Positions 1 to 7,960 of a stretch of 64,000 nt of DNA are shown in pieces. The translations under genes and the position numbers were made by a program. This DNA is from Heliorestis convoluta (GTDB lineage: Bacteria > Bacillota > Desulfitobacteriia > Heliobacteriales > Heliobacteriaceae). Position 1 is the first letter of the stretch. Each line of letters opens with the position of its first letter. The notes under the pieces were generated by a model. It had not been told where the DNA came from and did not search any database. It saw only the letters and a program-made list of their open reading frames with translations. The DNA is taken from NCBI RefSeq assembly GCF_009649955.1, contig NZ_CP045875.1:2503501-2567500 (forward strand), given 5' to 3'.

Positions 1-434
1 GCCTACCATTAGGAGCCTTGCGGGTTACAGAAAGAAAATGGTCTGCTCGGGAAATTGTACAAGCTTGGCAGCCTCTTACAACAATCTTGCAAGAACAATT
101 GCGGGGAAAAGCTCCACTTCTCGTTGGTGTAGGTGGTACTGTCACGACCTTAGGCGCTATGGTGTTAAAAATGTCTGTCTATGATCCCGACCGAGTTCAC
201 GGCACAAGGCTGTCTTTAGAACAAACGAAAAGCTATGCCAAAGAATTGGCGCTTTTGTCGACGGAAGAGCGTAAAAAAATTGCCGGTCTTCAGCCCGAAA
301 GAGCTGATATAATACCGGCAGGTGTAGAGGTGCTTGCTCAATTTATGGAGCATGCAGGCTTTTCTTCTGTTGTAGTTAGTGAAACAGACTTACTCCACCA
401 GGCCTTGTGGGAAATAGCAAAAGGTCGCTGGTAG
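1..434 (+). CDS. Ppx/GppA-type phosphatase, 3' end only
   Basis: The reading frame is open from the window edge, so the gene starts upstream; the first codons seen read LPLGALRVTE, typical of the middle of Ppx/GppA phosphatases. The GVGGTVTTLGAM motif (about 120-165) is the second phosphate-binding glycine motif of this ASKHA-fold family, and the C-terminal segment RADIIPAGVEVL is the usual family tail. Family members hydrolyse polyphosphate or pppGpp; which substrate applies cannot be told from this part. It converges on gatD with only five bases between the stop codons and no hairpin terminator visible there. Confidence 0.85.
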   Translation, partial: LPLGALRVTERKWSAREIVQAWQPLTTILQEQLRGKAPLLVGVGGTVTTLGAMVLKMSVYDPDRVHGTRLSLEQTKSYAKELALLSTEERKKIAGLQPERADIIPAGVEVLAQFMEHAGFSSVVVSETDLLHQALWEIAKGRW

Positions 435-439
435 TGCCT

Positions 440-1207
440 TTAAGAGAAGCGCTTTACAACGGACTGATGGGCTTTCTGCTCCCATAGATCAGGCAAAGGC
501 TCAAGCTGGCCTTTGCCATATTTGCGTTCTAGTGCTTTGGTAAGGAGCCAATCAGCAAAAGCGGGATTTTTCGGCAAGATGGGACCATGGAGATAGGTAC
601 CCACAGCGTTTTTATAGATGGCACCTTCTCCTTTGTCCTGGCCGTTGTTGCCATGGCCTGCTATTATTTGGGCCAAAGGTACTGTTGTCTCGCTAGAGCC
701 TAAGTAGGTTTTACCAGAGTGATTTTCGAAGCCTACTAAAGTGATGTTGGGACCAAGCAGAGGAATTCGAGCAACTACATTTCCGATTAAACGGTTTTTT
801 CCAGCTTCTGTCCAAGCATCAAAGAGACCAAGACCAGGCATTTCATCGCCTTCTTGTGTTTTGTAGTATTTTCCAAGTAGTTGATAGCCACCACAAACGG
901 CGAGCAAGGGCAGACCTTCTTCTGTGGCTTCGACCAATGCGGGACCTTTGTAAGCTTTAAAATCTTGAAAAAGAAGTGTTTGTTCTCTGTCGGAGCCTCC
1001 GCCCATAAAGACGATGTCGATGGTGGAAAAGTCAACTTTGTCGCCCAAAGAAGCTTGAACGATGGTAAACTCAATATGACGCCATTGGCATCGACGCGAT
1101 AAAGCAATGATGTTGCCACGATCTCCATACAAATTTAACAAATCAGGGTAGAGATGAAGCAACTGTAGGGATACTTTTTTCTCCGTTGTAAGGGGGGTTG
1201 CTATCAT
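440..1207 (-). CDS. gatD: Lipid II isoglutaminyl synthase, glutaminase subunit GatD
   Basis: A 255-residue class I glutamine amidotransferase of the CobB/CobQ-like group. The nucleophile Cys lies in AVCGGYQLLG (about residue 105) and the catalytic His in GTYLHGPILP near residue 207. It would supply ammonia to MurT for amidation of the second-position D-glutamate of lipid II at the cytoplasmic membrane face. It lies 18 bases downstream of murT on the same strand, the order usual for this pair in Firmicutes, and the ATG at 1207 is the family-like N-terminus. The shared context with murT makes this reading much more likely than a cobyrinic acid synthase. Confidence 0.9.
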   Translation of the reverse strand: MIATPLTTEKKVSLQLLHLYPDLLNLYGDRGNIIALSRRCQWRHIEFTIVQASLGDKVDFSTIDIVFMGGGSDREQTLLFQDFKAYKGPALVEATEEGLPLLAVCGGYQLLGKYYKTQEGDEMPGLGLFDAWTEAGKNRLIGNVVARIPLLGPNITLVGFENHSGKTYLGSSETTVPLAQIIAGHGNNGQDKGEGAIYKNAVGTYLHGPILPKNPAFADWLLTKALERKYGKGQLEPLPDLWEQKAHQSVVKRFS

Positions 1208-1225
1208 GATACACCACGCTTTCCC

Positions 1226-2629
1226 TTATTCTTCCCAGTACTTAGGAGAGTAACCCAGGCGGGTTAGCGTTGTTTTGGCAGCTAGCAATGCTGTGTAAGT
1301 AGGAAGGATATACAAAGTTTCACCAGGACCTGTAGCTTCGATCGTGCTGGCAATGGCTTCATCGATACTCGCAATGAATTGAATTTTCTGGGCAGGCAGT
1401 CCGGCGTAGGAAAGTCGGAGAGCCATGTCTTCTCCCCGAAGGCCCGAAGTGGCGATGCTCTGGAGTTGAGGGGCAATTTGCTCTAAGCTCTCAAAATCAG
1501 CATCCCAAAGCCAGGAAATGTCGCGACCATCGGCGGCGTTATCTTGAATCATAATGAGCAATCGCTTGGGTCCTTCATTTTGTCGGAGCGTTCGAATCAC
1601 TTCATCACAACCGGTAGGATTTTTGATTAAAGCTAGAAAAGCTTTCCGCTCAGCACCGATGTCAAGGCGCTCCATTCTCCCGAAATTGGTACGATACCCC
1701 TCAAGGCCCATTTGCATCGAACTTTGGGTTGTCTTCATATGGGATGCTGCAGCGATAGCTGCCAAAGCGTTGTAAATGTTGTAAAAACCAGGGGTCGATA
1801 AAGTGATGGAAAGAAGCCCTTGTGGCGTTTCCAGGGAAAAGCTAGAGCCTTCTTCGCCTTTTAATTCGATGTCAGTAATACGCACTTGCGGTTTTGGTCG
1901 TTGGAAGCCACAATGTGGACAGTGGTAATGACCAAGTTGACCAAAATAGTACCATTCATACTGTAGCGGTTTGCCGCAGAGGCGACAAAAGCGAGTTTCA
2001 GCCGATTGTGACATATCCTTATTGCCATAAGAGCGGCTTTCAATACCGTAGTAGAGAATCGGTCCTCGGTGTTTAACACCTAGAGAAGCTACAAGCGGAT
2101 CATCTGCATTTAAGATAATAAGTGATTGGGGAGGGAGCTTTTGAAGTGATTTCTTAACAAGCTCTACTGTTTTATCCAATTCACCAAAGCGATCCAGTTG
2201 ATCTCGAAAAAAGTTCGTAACCACAACAGCTCGAGGTTTTACTTCTTCTGTTAGAGAAGGGACTGTAGCTTCGTCGACTTCAATAATCCCTAAGTCGCTG
2301 CCAATCTGACCACCGACAGAGGCCGATTGAATAAAAGCTGTTGTAATGCCGCTGATCAAGTTAGCGCCGGCTCGATTGTGCGTCAGTGTTAGGCCTGCTT
2401 TTTCCATAATGGCGGCAAGCATTTTGGATGTTGTCGTTTTCCCATTGGTACCTGTAACGACAATGGCTCCTTTTTTTAATTGACTCGCTAGGGAGGATAA
2501 CATTTGTGGGGCAATTTTACGACCGACCATGCCGGGTAGGGATGTGCCGCCATGACCGATATGACGATTGACCGTAATAGCTACCTTTCCCAGCCATAAA
2601 GCTGTAAGAAGTCGAGGAGAAGGGAACAA
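1226..2629 (-). CDS. murT: Lipid II isoglutaminyl synthase, Mur-ligase subunit MurT
   Basis: A 467-residue Mur ligase-like protein with the ATP-binding motif GTNGKTTTSKML (about residues 60-71) and a C-terminal DUF1727-type domain. Two CxxC pairs, CRLCGK and CPHCGF (about residues 215-245), form the zinc ribbon that distinguishes MurT from MurC-F. With GatD it amidates peptidoglycan precursor D-Glu to D-isoglutamine. The start is TTG at 2629, chosen because a perfect AGGAGGTGA lies about 5-6 bases upstream. An extended -10 promoter lies about 60 bases upstream. murT and gatD form a two-gene operon divergent from hemA. Confidence 0.92.
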   Translation of the reverse strand: MFPSPRLLTALWLGKVAITVNRHIGHGGTSLPGMVGRKIAPQMLSSLASQLKKGAIVVTGTNGKTTTSKMLAAIMEKAGLTLTHNRAGANLISGITTAFIQSASVGGQIGSDLGIIEVDEATVPSLTEEVKPRAVVVTNFFRDQLDRFGELDKTVELVKKSLQKLPPQSLIILNADDPLVASLGVKHRGPILYYGIESRSYGNKDMSQSAETRFCRLCGKPLQYEWYYFGQLGHYHCPHCGFQRPKPQVRITDIELKGEEGSSFSLETPQGLLSITLSTPGFYNIYNALAAIAAASHMKTTQSSMQMGLEGYRTNFGRMERLDIGAERKAFLALIKNPTGCDEVIRTLRQNEGPKRLLIMIQDNAADGRDISWLWDADFESLEQIAPQLQSIATSGLRGEDMALRLSYAGLPAQKIQFIASIDEAIASTIEATGPGETLYILPTYTALLAAKTTLTRLGYSPKYWEE

Positions 2630-2934
2630 AAAGTCACCTCCTAAGTGAATTGCTATTGGTATGAAATATTTCTTCTCGCATTATAAGTATTATAGCACTT
2701 TTTTGATTAGACAAACGGATAGAGGATTCTAAAAAGGTTTTTACTACATAGATAAAACAAAGACATAAAAAACATTATTAATATTTTCCCTTACACTCTT
2801 CCATCACAGTGCACTATTTAGTAAAATAGTAACAAGCGCATATGGAGTCCTGACCTGCAATGTTACATGGTACACTTGTTCCTGGGAAAGCCTTGGCGTT
2901 GGGATGAAAATTCCTCAATGAGAGGGTGGAGCCA
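2630..2934. other. Divergent murT/hemA intergenic region with structured hemA leader
   Basis: About 300 bases without an established gene. It holds the murT promoter, an imperfect palindrome around 2811-2829 (ACTATTT...AAATAGT), and a stem AACAAG (2831-2836)/CTTGTT (2875-2880) that encloses the start of a 15-codon mini-ORF (2860-2907, ATG to TGA). No convincing hemA promoter was recognised. Confidence 0.4.
2689..2697 (-). promoter_or_regulatory. Extended -10 promoter of murT-gatD
   Basis: On the minus strand the sequence reads TGCTATAAT, a perfect TGn-TATAAT extended -10, about 60 bases upstream of the murT TTG. The -35 region is weak (TTGTCT about 14 bases upstream), which extended -10 promoters tolerate. 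Confidence 0.5.
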
Positions 2935-4269
2935 TTGTTTATCCTCGTCGTTGGATTGAACCACAAGTCAGCCACTGTGGAGATCCGCGAAAAGCTATCT
3001 TTTTCAGAAAACGAAATATGTGACGCGTCTATTCAGTTAAGGGAAGAAAAGTCAATTGAAGGTTGCTGTATCTTATCTACTTGCAACCGTACGGAGATTT
3101 ATGCCGCCTGCACCGATCTCGAAAGAGGACTGGCCTCTGTAAAAAAGTTTCTCTTAGACCGAGGAGAGCTTTCGAGTGAAGAGTTTAGTCGCTATTTCTA
3201 CGTTCATACTTTGTATGATGCCATTCGCCATCTTTTCCGTGTAGCGTCAGGTCTGGACTCTATGGTTCTTGGAGAGACCCAAATTCTTGGACAGGTACGA
3301 ACAGCCTATCAGAGAGCTTGTAGTGAGAAAGTAAGCAATGGAATTATCAATACATGGTTCCAACAAGCTATTACGGTAGGAAAGCGAGTTCGCACCGAGA
3401 CCGGAATCGACCAATTGCCTGTATCGACTTCTTATACGGCCGTTGAATTAGCACGTCAGGTTTTTGGCGATCTATCAGGTTGCAATGCTATGGTCTTAGG
3501 AGCCGGCAAAATGAGTGAGCTTACGCTGAAGCACCTAGTTGCGCAGGGTGTACAGAAAATCCTCATTGCCAATCGCTCCATCGAAAAAGCAGAAGAACTG
3601 GCATCACGTTGTGACGGAGAAGCCATTCCTTTTTCGCAAGTCTATGAGCGTATGAGTGAAGCTGATATCGTCATTTCCTGTACTGCAGCAACCCATTACG
3701 TGATTCGTCGTTCTTTTGTTGAAGAAGTAATGGACAGGCGAGCCCAGAAACCGATGTTCCTTATTGACATTGCTGTACCCCGTGACATTGACCCAGAAGT
3801 AGCCCAGGTATCAGGTGTCCATCTCTATGACATTGATGATTTGCAAAATGTAATTGATCAGAATTTAGAAGCGCGGCGCAAGGCAGCCATTGAAGCGGAA
3901 AATATTATTAATAAAGAAATTCATCAGTTTCTCCGCTGGTTGAACTCATTATTTGTTATTCCTACTATTATTGCCTTGAAAAGCAAAGGTAACGAGATCA
4001 AAGAAAAAGAACTGAATCGTGCTCTTTCCAAGTTAAAAAACCTTTCCGAGAAAGAGAAGAAAGTTGTAAGTTCTTTGGCCAGTTCCATTGTAAATCAGTT
4101 GATTCATGATCCCATTACGCAAATTCGTCAATATGCTGCAATGCCGGAAGGGCACTTGTATTCTGAGATCTTACAGAATTTGTTCTGCCTTGATGTGCCA
4201 GGACAACGTCAAAAGCACGTGGGACATCGTAAGCAAGAATATGTCGAAAAAATTCGCTGTCACGGATAA
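2935..4269 (+). CDS. hemA: Glutamyl-tRNA reductase HemA
   Basis: Catalyses NADPH-dependent reduction of glutamyl-tRNA to glutamate-1-semialdehyde, the first committed step of the C5 tetrapyrrole pathway that feeds bacteriochlorophyll g, haem and cobalamin. The N-terminus FILVVGLNHKSA, the catalytic Cys in STCNRTEIY (near residue 50), the GLDSMVLGETQILGQ motif and the NADPH-binding GAGKMSELTL are all present. I chose TTG at 2935 over an in-frame GTG at 2926 because GAGGGTGGAG precedes it at normal spacing and homologues begin right at FILVVG. Length (444 residues) is normal. It stands alone here, without the hemX/hemC/hemD genes that often follow it in Firmicutes. Confidence 0.95.
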   Translation: MFILVVGLNHKSATVEIREKLSFSENEICDASIQLREEKSIEGCCILSTCNRTEIYAACTDLERGLASVKKFLLDRGELSSEEFSRYFYVHTLYDAIRHLFRVASGLDSMVLGETQILGQVRTAYQRACSEKVSNGIINTWFQQAITVGKRVRTETGIDQLPVSTSYTAVELARQVFGDLSGCNAMVLGAGKMSELTLKHLVAQGVQKILIANRSIEKAEELASRCDGEAIPFSQVYERMSEADIVISCTAATHYVIRRSFVEEVMDRRAQKPMFLIDIAVPRDIDPEVAQVSGVHLYDIDDLQNVIDQNLEARRKAAIEAENIINKEIHQFLRWLNSLFVIPTIIALKSKGNEIKEKELNRALSKLKNLSEKEKKVVSSLASSIVNQLIHDPITQIRQYAAMPEGHLYSEILQNLFCLDVPGQRQKHVGHRKQEYVEKIRCHG

Positions 4270-4416
4270 TTACGAAGGTTTTCGATTGACTTTGTTATCA
4301 CATAGGAAAAAGGTTTGGTAACTTCTTGCTAGCAATGAGATTGTATGCACATTTATAAGAAAAATTTTTAACAAAACGTAAAAATAGCATTAACAAAGAT
4401 CTAGTAACGATTTTGC

Positions 4417-4444
4417 TTGAAAAACAGCTTTTTTTGCGTAAAAT
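4417..4444 (+). promoter_or_regulatory. Possible upstream petJ promoter
   Basis: TTGAAA (4417-4422), 16-base spacer, TAAAAT (4439-4444), upstream of the stronger petJ promoter. It could give tandem promoters; the AT-rich context makes a chance match possible. Confidence 0.3.
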
Positions 4445-4459
4445 GGACACTCTAGACTA

Positions 4460-4489
4460 TTGACTGTATATAAAGAAAGAAATTACAAT
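4460..4489 (+). promoter_or_regulatory. Sigma-A type promoter of petJ
   Basis: TTGACT (4460-4465), 18-base spacer, TACAAT (4484-4489), about 30 bases upstream of the petJ start. This is a good vegetative promoter match. Confidence 0.6.
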
Positions 4490-4520
4490 TAATATTGAAC
4501 TATATAGAGGGGGTGAAGTA

Positions 4521-4991
4521 GTGAAAAAACTACAACTGATTGGTCTAACTGGTATTCTTGGTCTTTCCATGGTAGCGCTTACTGCTTGTGGAGGTTCCAC
4601 GCCAGCACCGGCTCCTCAAGATGAAGAAGAGGTTATTGAGGTGCCAGCGGAAGAGGAAGCTGCTGAAGAGACTGCAGAAGAAGCTGAGGAAGCTGCAGAG
4701 GAAGCTGCAGAAGAAGGCGCTAGCCAAGTATCAGCTGCTGACTTAGAAAAAGGCAAAGCACTGTACATGGGAAGAGCAGCTTGTATCGCTTGTCATAAGC
4801 TAGGTGACGAAGGCCTTGTTGAGATCGGTCCTAACTTGGGTGATACTGGATCCAAGTTCACATCTGAAGAATTGGTGCAAATCATGATTGATCCTTCAGG
4901 TATGGGTCTAGACGCTTCAATGCCACCTGCGCCTATGCTAAACGATGAAGAGAAGAAGCTTGTTGCTGACTTCTTAGCATCTCTGAAGTAG
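4521..4991 (+). CDS. petJ: Cytochrome c553, membrane-tethered lipoprotein PetJ
   Basis: A 156-residue monohaem cytochrome c with a lipoprotein signal peptide ending in the lipobox LTAC (Cys23), so it should be lipid-anchored on the outer face of the membrane. A linker of about 45 residues rich in Glu, Ala and Pro joins the anchor to the haem domain (CIACH at residues 88-92, with candidate axial Met in MPPAPM). In heliobacteria this cytochrome carries electrons from the cytochrome bc complex to photo-oxidised P800. The start is GTG at 4521 behind GAGGGGGTGA. It is monocistronic, with its own promoter and a strong terminator. Confidence 0.92.
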   Translation: MKKLQLIGLTGILGLSMVALTACGGSTPAPAPQDEEEVIEVPAEEEAAEETAEEAEEAAEEAAEEGASQVSAADLEKGKALYMGRAACIACHKLGDEGLVEIGPNLGDTGSKFTSEELVQIMIDPSGMGLDASMPPAPMLNDEEKKLVADFLASLK

Positions 4992-5051
4992 CTTGCTTTC
5001 CTCTTGCGTACAGGGGAATACATAGCGATAGTTTTATTGATTAGTAAAGAT

Positions 5052-5073
5052 GCCCCTACGGGGGCTCTTTTTT
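5052..5073 (+). terminator. Rho-independent terminator after petJ
   Basis: GCCCC (5052-5056)/GGGGC (5061-5065) closed by a TACG loop, which is a stable UNCG-type tetraloop in RNA, followed by T6. Confidence 0.85.
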
Positions 5074-5159
5074 GTTCCCCTTAGAACGTGGAAATATAAT
5101 CCTGAAAAATCGTTAGACCATGAGAAACAACCGCTTAAAGTCTAAAAATACTGAATACG

Positions 5160-5188
5160 TTGCAGCACTTTTGTTAATGGTCTATACA
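5160..5188 (+). promoter_or_regulatory. Predicted pet operon promoter
   Basis: TTGCAG (5160-5165), exactly 17 bases, TATACA (5183-5188). A TAGACCAT-like inverted element (5177-5184) overlaps the -10. The implied leader before the first pet gene is about 235 bases. Confidence 0.5.
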
Positions 5189-5430
5189 TAAAATAAATAA
5201 CGTGTTATTATACCATCGCGGGAAAATTTTATCTCATTAGGCATAGCATAGACCAAGCCTGTATATGTAGATTTTCGCTGCACAATGAACTTTACTCAAC
5301 ACACTGCTACCCCGGCGATCCGTTTATTCCACATTGTGTAACGAAAATGCGGGTAATGGAGGTTGCAGCTATGTAATATGGGAGCATGAAGAGTAGTTCA
5401 AGAACTTTACTATCAAAAGGAGGGGACATC

Positions 5431-5649
5431 ATGAAAGCACCAGATACTAAGGCGGGTACGATCAACTTGATCTTTCTTTCTGTCATAGCCCTGGTACTGC
5501 TTGGGCTCATGTTTCGAAGTTTCATGATGGGCGATTACGACGGAGCAACCATTTATATGGGCTTTTTGTTCATCAACTTTGGACTGGCTCTCTACACCTT
5601 TCGAGTGGCAGTCTTTGATGGTACTGGTTATAAGGAGGTCAAAGAATAA
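5431..5649 (+). CDS. Small membrane protein, first gene of the pet operon
   Basis: A 72-residue protein with two predicted transmembrane helices (about residues 10-28 and 38-57). The ATG at 5431 follows AAAGGAGGGG at good spacing; an in-frame start further upstream has no ribosome binding site. Its stop overlaps the petC ATG by one base (TAATG), indicating translational coupling. I do not recognise the family. Position argues for a small subunit or assembly factor of the cytochrome bc complex; that is inference. Confidence 0.75.
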   Translation: MKAPDTKAGTINLIFLSVIALVLLGLMFRSFMMGDYDGATIYMGFLFINFGLALYTFRVAVFDGTGYKEVKE

Positions 5650-6101
5650 TGGACAACAATGTATCTAGGAGGAAGTTTCTGGGTGGTTTAATCGCTGTGC
5701 CCACAGTAGCTGCACTGGCAGCACCATTGGCGGCTGTAGGTGCTTATGTATATCCTCCAGATTCATTTTTACAACCACCAAAGCCCAAAAAAGTAGGTAA
5801 CATTGCCGACTTAAAACCTTGGGATTCCATTCAATTTGGCTACAACCAAGCACCTGCTATGGTAATTAAGACAGACACCGATGATGTTGTAGCGTATTAT
5901 CTAAAGTGCACCCATCTTGGTTGTACTGTAGAAGTTCCACAAGGCAATTTAGATGGACAACAACTGGTTTGTCCTTGTCATGGTGGATATTTTGATCCTC
6001 TGGGCAATAACACAGGTGGTCCACCACCGACGCCTCTGAAGCAACTGGCCGTCACCATCGATGAGAACGGCGATATTATCGTTGAAGAAAGGATGGCGTA
6101 A
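5649..6101 (+). CDS. petC: Rieske iron-sulfur protein PetC
   Basis: A 150-residue high-potential [2Fe-2S] subunit of the menaquinol:cytochrome c oxidoreductase. Cluster ligands are CTHLGC (Cys87, His89) and CPCHGG (Cys108, His111), with Cys92 and Cys110 placed to form the stabilising disulfide. The N-terminus carries an SRRKFLGG twin-arginine-like motif followed by a hydrophobic segment that should stay as a membrane anchor. A proline-rich hinge-like stretch PPDSFLQPPKPKK follows. petB begins three bases after its stop. Confidence 0.95.
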   Translation: MDNNVSRRKFLGGLIAVPTVAALAAPLAAVGAYVYPPDSFLQPPKPKKVGNIADLKPWDSIQFGYNQAPAMVIKTDTDDVVAYYLKCTHLGCTVEVPQGNLDGQQLVCPCHGGYFDPLGNNTGGPPPTPLKQLAVTIDENGDIIVEERMA

Positions 6102-6103
6102 GG

Positions 6104-6745
6104 ATGAACTGGCTAGAGGAACGTTTACCGGGTATTGGCAAAGTAGTGAAAGATGTTAAAGAACACCCTGTCCCATCTCACACACTGAATGTTTTTTACT
6201 GCTTAGGTGGATTGACGCTTGTTGCATTTATTGTACAAGTTGTGACTGGTGTTTTCCTCGCAATGTACTACAAGCCTACACCAGAAGCTGCTTTTGCCAG
6301 CGTTCAAATGATTACCAATGAAGTTCGCTTTGGTTCTATGATGCGCTCTATCCATCACTGGGCTGCTAACTTCATGGTTATCTTCTGCTTCTTGCATATG
6401 ATGAGAGTCTACTATACAGGAAGCTTTAAGAAGCCCCGTGAAATGAACTGGGTTGCTGGATCTTTCTTGTTTATCCTAACCATTGTTATGGCCTTTACAG
6501 GCTACATACTGCCCTATGAGCAACTGTCTTATTGGGGTGCTGTTATCGGTGTTGAAACAGCGGGAGCTTTACCTGTTGTTGGTGAAATGACGAAAATCAT
6601 GATGCAGGGCGGTATTACCGTTTCTGAAGAGATGCTTAGTCGTTTTTACGTGCTTCATGTTCTTGTCCTACCAGCAATTACAATTGCCTTTTTAGTAGCT
6701 CACTTTATTATGATTCGTGTTCAAGGCATCTCTGATCCGATGTAA
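6104..6745 (+). CDS. petB: Cytochrome b6 PetB
   Basis: A 213-residue, four-helix cytochrome b6-type subunit. Paired haem b ligands are visible as IHHWAAN and FLHMMR in the second helix and as VLHVL and VAHFIMIR in the fourth. Cys33 in NVFYCLGG corresponds to the residue that covalently binds haem ci in b6f-type complexes, so an extra c-type haem at the quinone-reduction site is expected. As in b6f complexes the cytochrome b is split, with the C-terminal part encoded by petD. Confidence 0.95.
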   Translation: MNWLEERLPGIGKVVKDVKEHPVPSHTLNVFYCLGGLTLVAFIVQVVTGVFLAMYYKPTPEAAFASVQMITNEVRFGSMMRSIHHWAANFMVIFCFLHMMRVYYTGSFKKPREMNWVAGSFLFILTIVMAFTGYILPYEQLSYWGAVIGVETAGALPVVGEMTKIMMQGGITVSEEMLSRFYVLHVLVLPAITIAFLVAHFIMIRVQGISDPM

Positions 6746-6757
6746 GGGGGGACGAAA

Positions 6758-7153
6758 GTGGAAAAGCAAAAAAAGTTTACGATACCTTTTATGCCGACGC
6801 ATATTACTACTGAAGCGGCTGTAACCATGGTTTTTATTGGGGTCTTGTTGATTATGTCTGGTGCTTTCCCCAAATTGATGCACGCACCAGCAGATCCGCT
6901 CGTAACGCCGATGAACTTAAAGCCTGAATGGTATATTCTTTGGGGCTATGCCATCCTTGAAATGGTACCGAATAAACTGTTAGGCGTAATATTGCCTGGG
7001 GTCTTGCTTGGTCTGTTAGTTGTTGTGCCATGGTTAGAGAGAAACCCTCATCGTCATCCGAAGAAAAGGGTTTTTGCTGTTACTGTCTTCTCTGCCATGA
7101 TTGTTCTCGTTGCCATATTGACCTACATCGGCGCAACTATTCAGTTTGGATAA
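6758..7153 (+). CDS. petD: Cytochrome bc complex subunit IV PetD
   Basis: A 131-residue, three-helix subunit IV corresponding to the C-terminal half of cytochrome b. The quinol-oxidation-site motif PEWY occurs in NLKPEWYILW (near residue 54). The start is GTG at 6758 behind AAGGGGGGA. It is shorter than plastid or cyanobacterial PetD (about 160 residues), mostly at the N-terminus. It lies 12 bases after petB. Confidence 0.93.
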   Translation: MEKQKKFTIPFMPTHITTEAAVTMVFIGVLLIMSGAFPKLMHAPADPLVTPMNLKPEWYILWGYAILEMVPNKLLGVILPGVLLGLLVVVPWLERNPHRHPKKRVFAVTVFSAMIVLVAILTYIGATIQFG

Positions 7154-7206
7154 ATGTGAAGTAGCTATTTTTTGGCAGTGAGAGATAAGAGCGAGGAGGA
7201 TTCAAG

Positions 7207-7908
7207 TTGGACAACCGTAAATTAATTTTGTTTGCTTCATCAGCCCTCCTGCTGGTTGGGTTGCTGATGACCCCGCTTTTGCAAGCAAAGGGTCAGGACT
7301 TTCAGGGTTCTCAGATCTATAAGACCTATTGTTATGAGTGTCATGGCGTAGAAGGTCGTGGTATTGATGGGCTACGCACAGCCACATTGAACAATGAAGG
7401 TTTCTTAGAAGTAGCTGACGATGATTATTGGGAGAAAACGATTCGCTTAGGTCGAGTTGTTCATGAAATGCCTGGCTTTGGACCGGAAGTTATCACCGAT
7501 AGACAACTAACCTATCTAGTTGACTATATCCGCTCATGGGCTCCTAATGTGCAACCTATAGAATTCAGTGATGAGGTTATTGCAGGAGATCCTGTGAAAG
7601 GGAAAGAATACTATGGTATGCTTTGTGCGGCCTGTCATGGACCGCATGGAGAAGGCCTGCTAGGACCGTCATTGACAGACCCAGCATTTTTAGCTTCTGC
7701 GAGCGACAACTTTATTTTGCAATCTACGATCAAAGGTCGCCCAGACACAACGATGCCTGGTTATCCGGATTCACAGGATCTACGCAATGTCGTTGCATTT
7801 CTCCGTACTTTTGAAGTGGAATTAGAAGATGGAGAACTGCCTGAAGATCTAGTTCTACCAGGGCAGTTTGTAGAAGAAGAGACTGAAGATGCTGAAGAAG
7901 CACAATAA
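7207..7908 (+). CDS. petA: Diheme cytochrome c subunit of the bc complex
   Basis: A 233-residue protein with an uncleaved-looking N-terminal membrane helix and two class I cytochrome c domains, with CYECH at residues 42-46 and CAACH at 140-144. Candidate axial Met residues lie in MPGFG and MPGYP. Heliobacterial cytochrome bc complexes use such a diheme cytochrome in place of cytochrome f or c1; the two halves look like an internal duplication. The start is TTG at 7207 behind GAGGAGGA. The tail is strongly acidic (many Glu after residue 210). The name petA is the usual heliobacterial label and does not imply homology to cytochrome f. Confidence 0.92.
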   Translation: MDNRKLILFASSALLLVGLLMTPLLQAKGQDFQGSQIYKTYCYECHGVEGRGIDGLRTATLNNEGFLEVADDDYWEKTIRLGRVVHEMPGFGPEVITDRQLTYLVDYIRSWAPNVQPIEFSDEVIAGDPVKGKEYYGMLCAACHGPHGEGLLGPSLTDPAFLASASDNFILQSTIKGRPDTTMPGYPDSQDLRNVVAFLRTFEVELEDGELPEDLVLPGQFVEEETEDAEEAQ

Positions 7909-7960
7909 TCATTTTTTAATGTAAGATTTATAGGGAAAGCAATCCTTGAGGAGGGGTAGA

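Larger units (their letters stand above)
4992..5430. other. petJ-pet operon intergenic region
   Basis: About 440 bases holding the petJ terminator, the predicted pet operon promoter and three copies of TAGACCA: 5114 (+), 5178-5184 (-) and 5249 (+). No convincing gene was seen; short frames here lack ribosome binding sites and family-like sequence. Confidence 0.5.

Noticed and set aside
4106..4321. Frame overlapping the hemA 3' end
   Set aside because: hemA continues in family-like sequence past this point and the frame has no start signals of its own.
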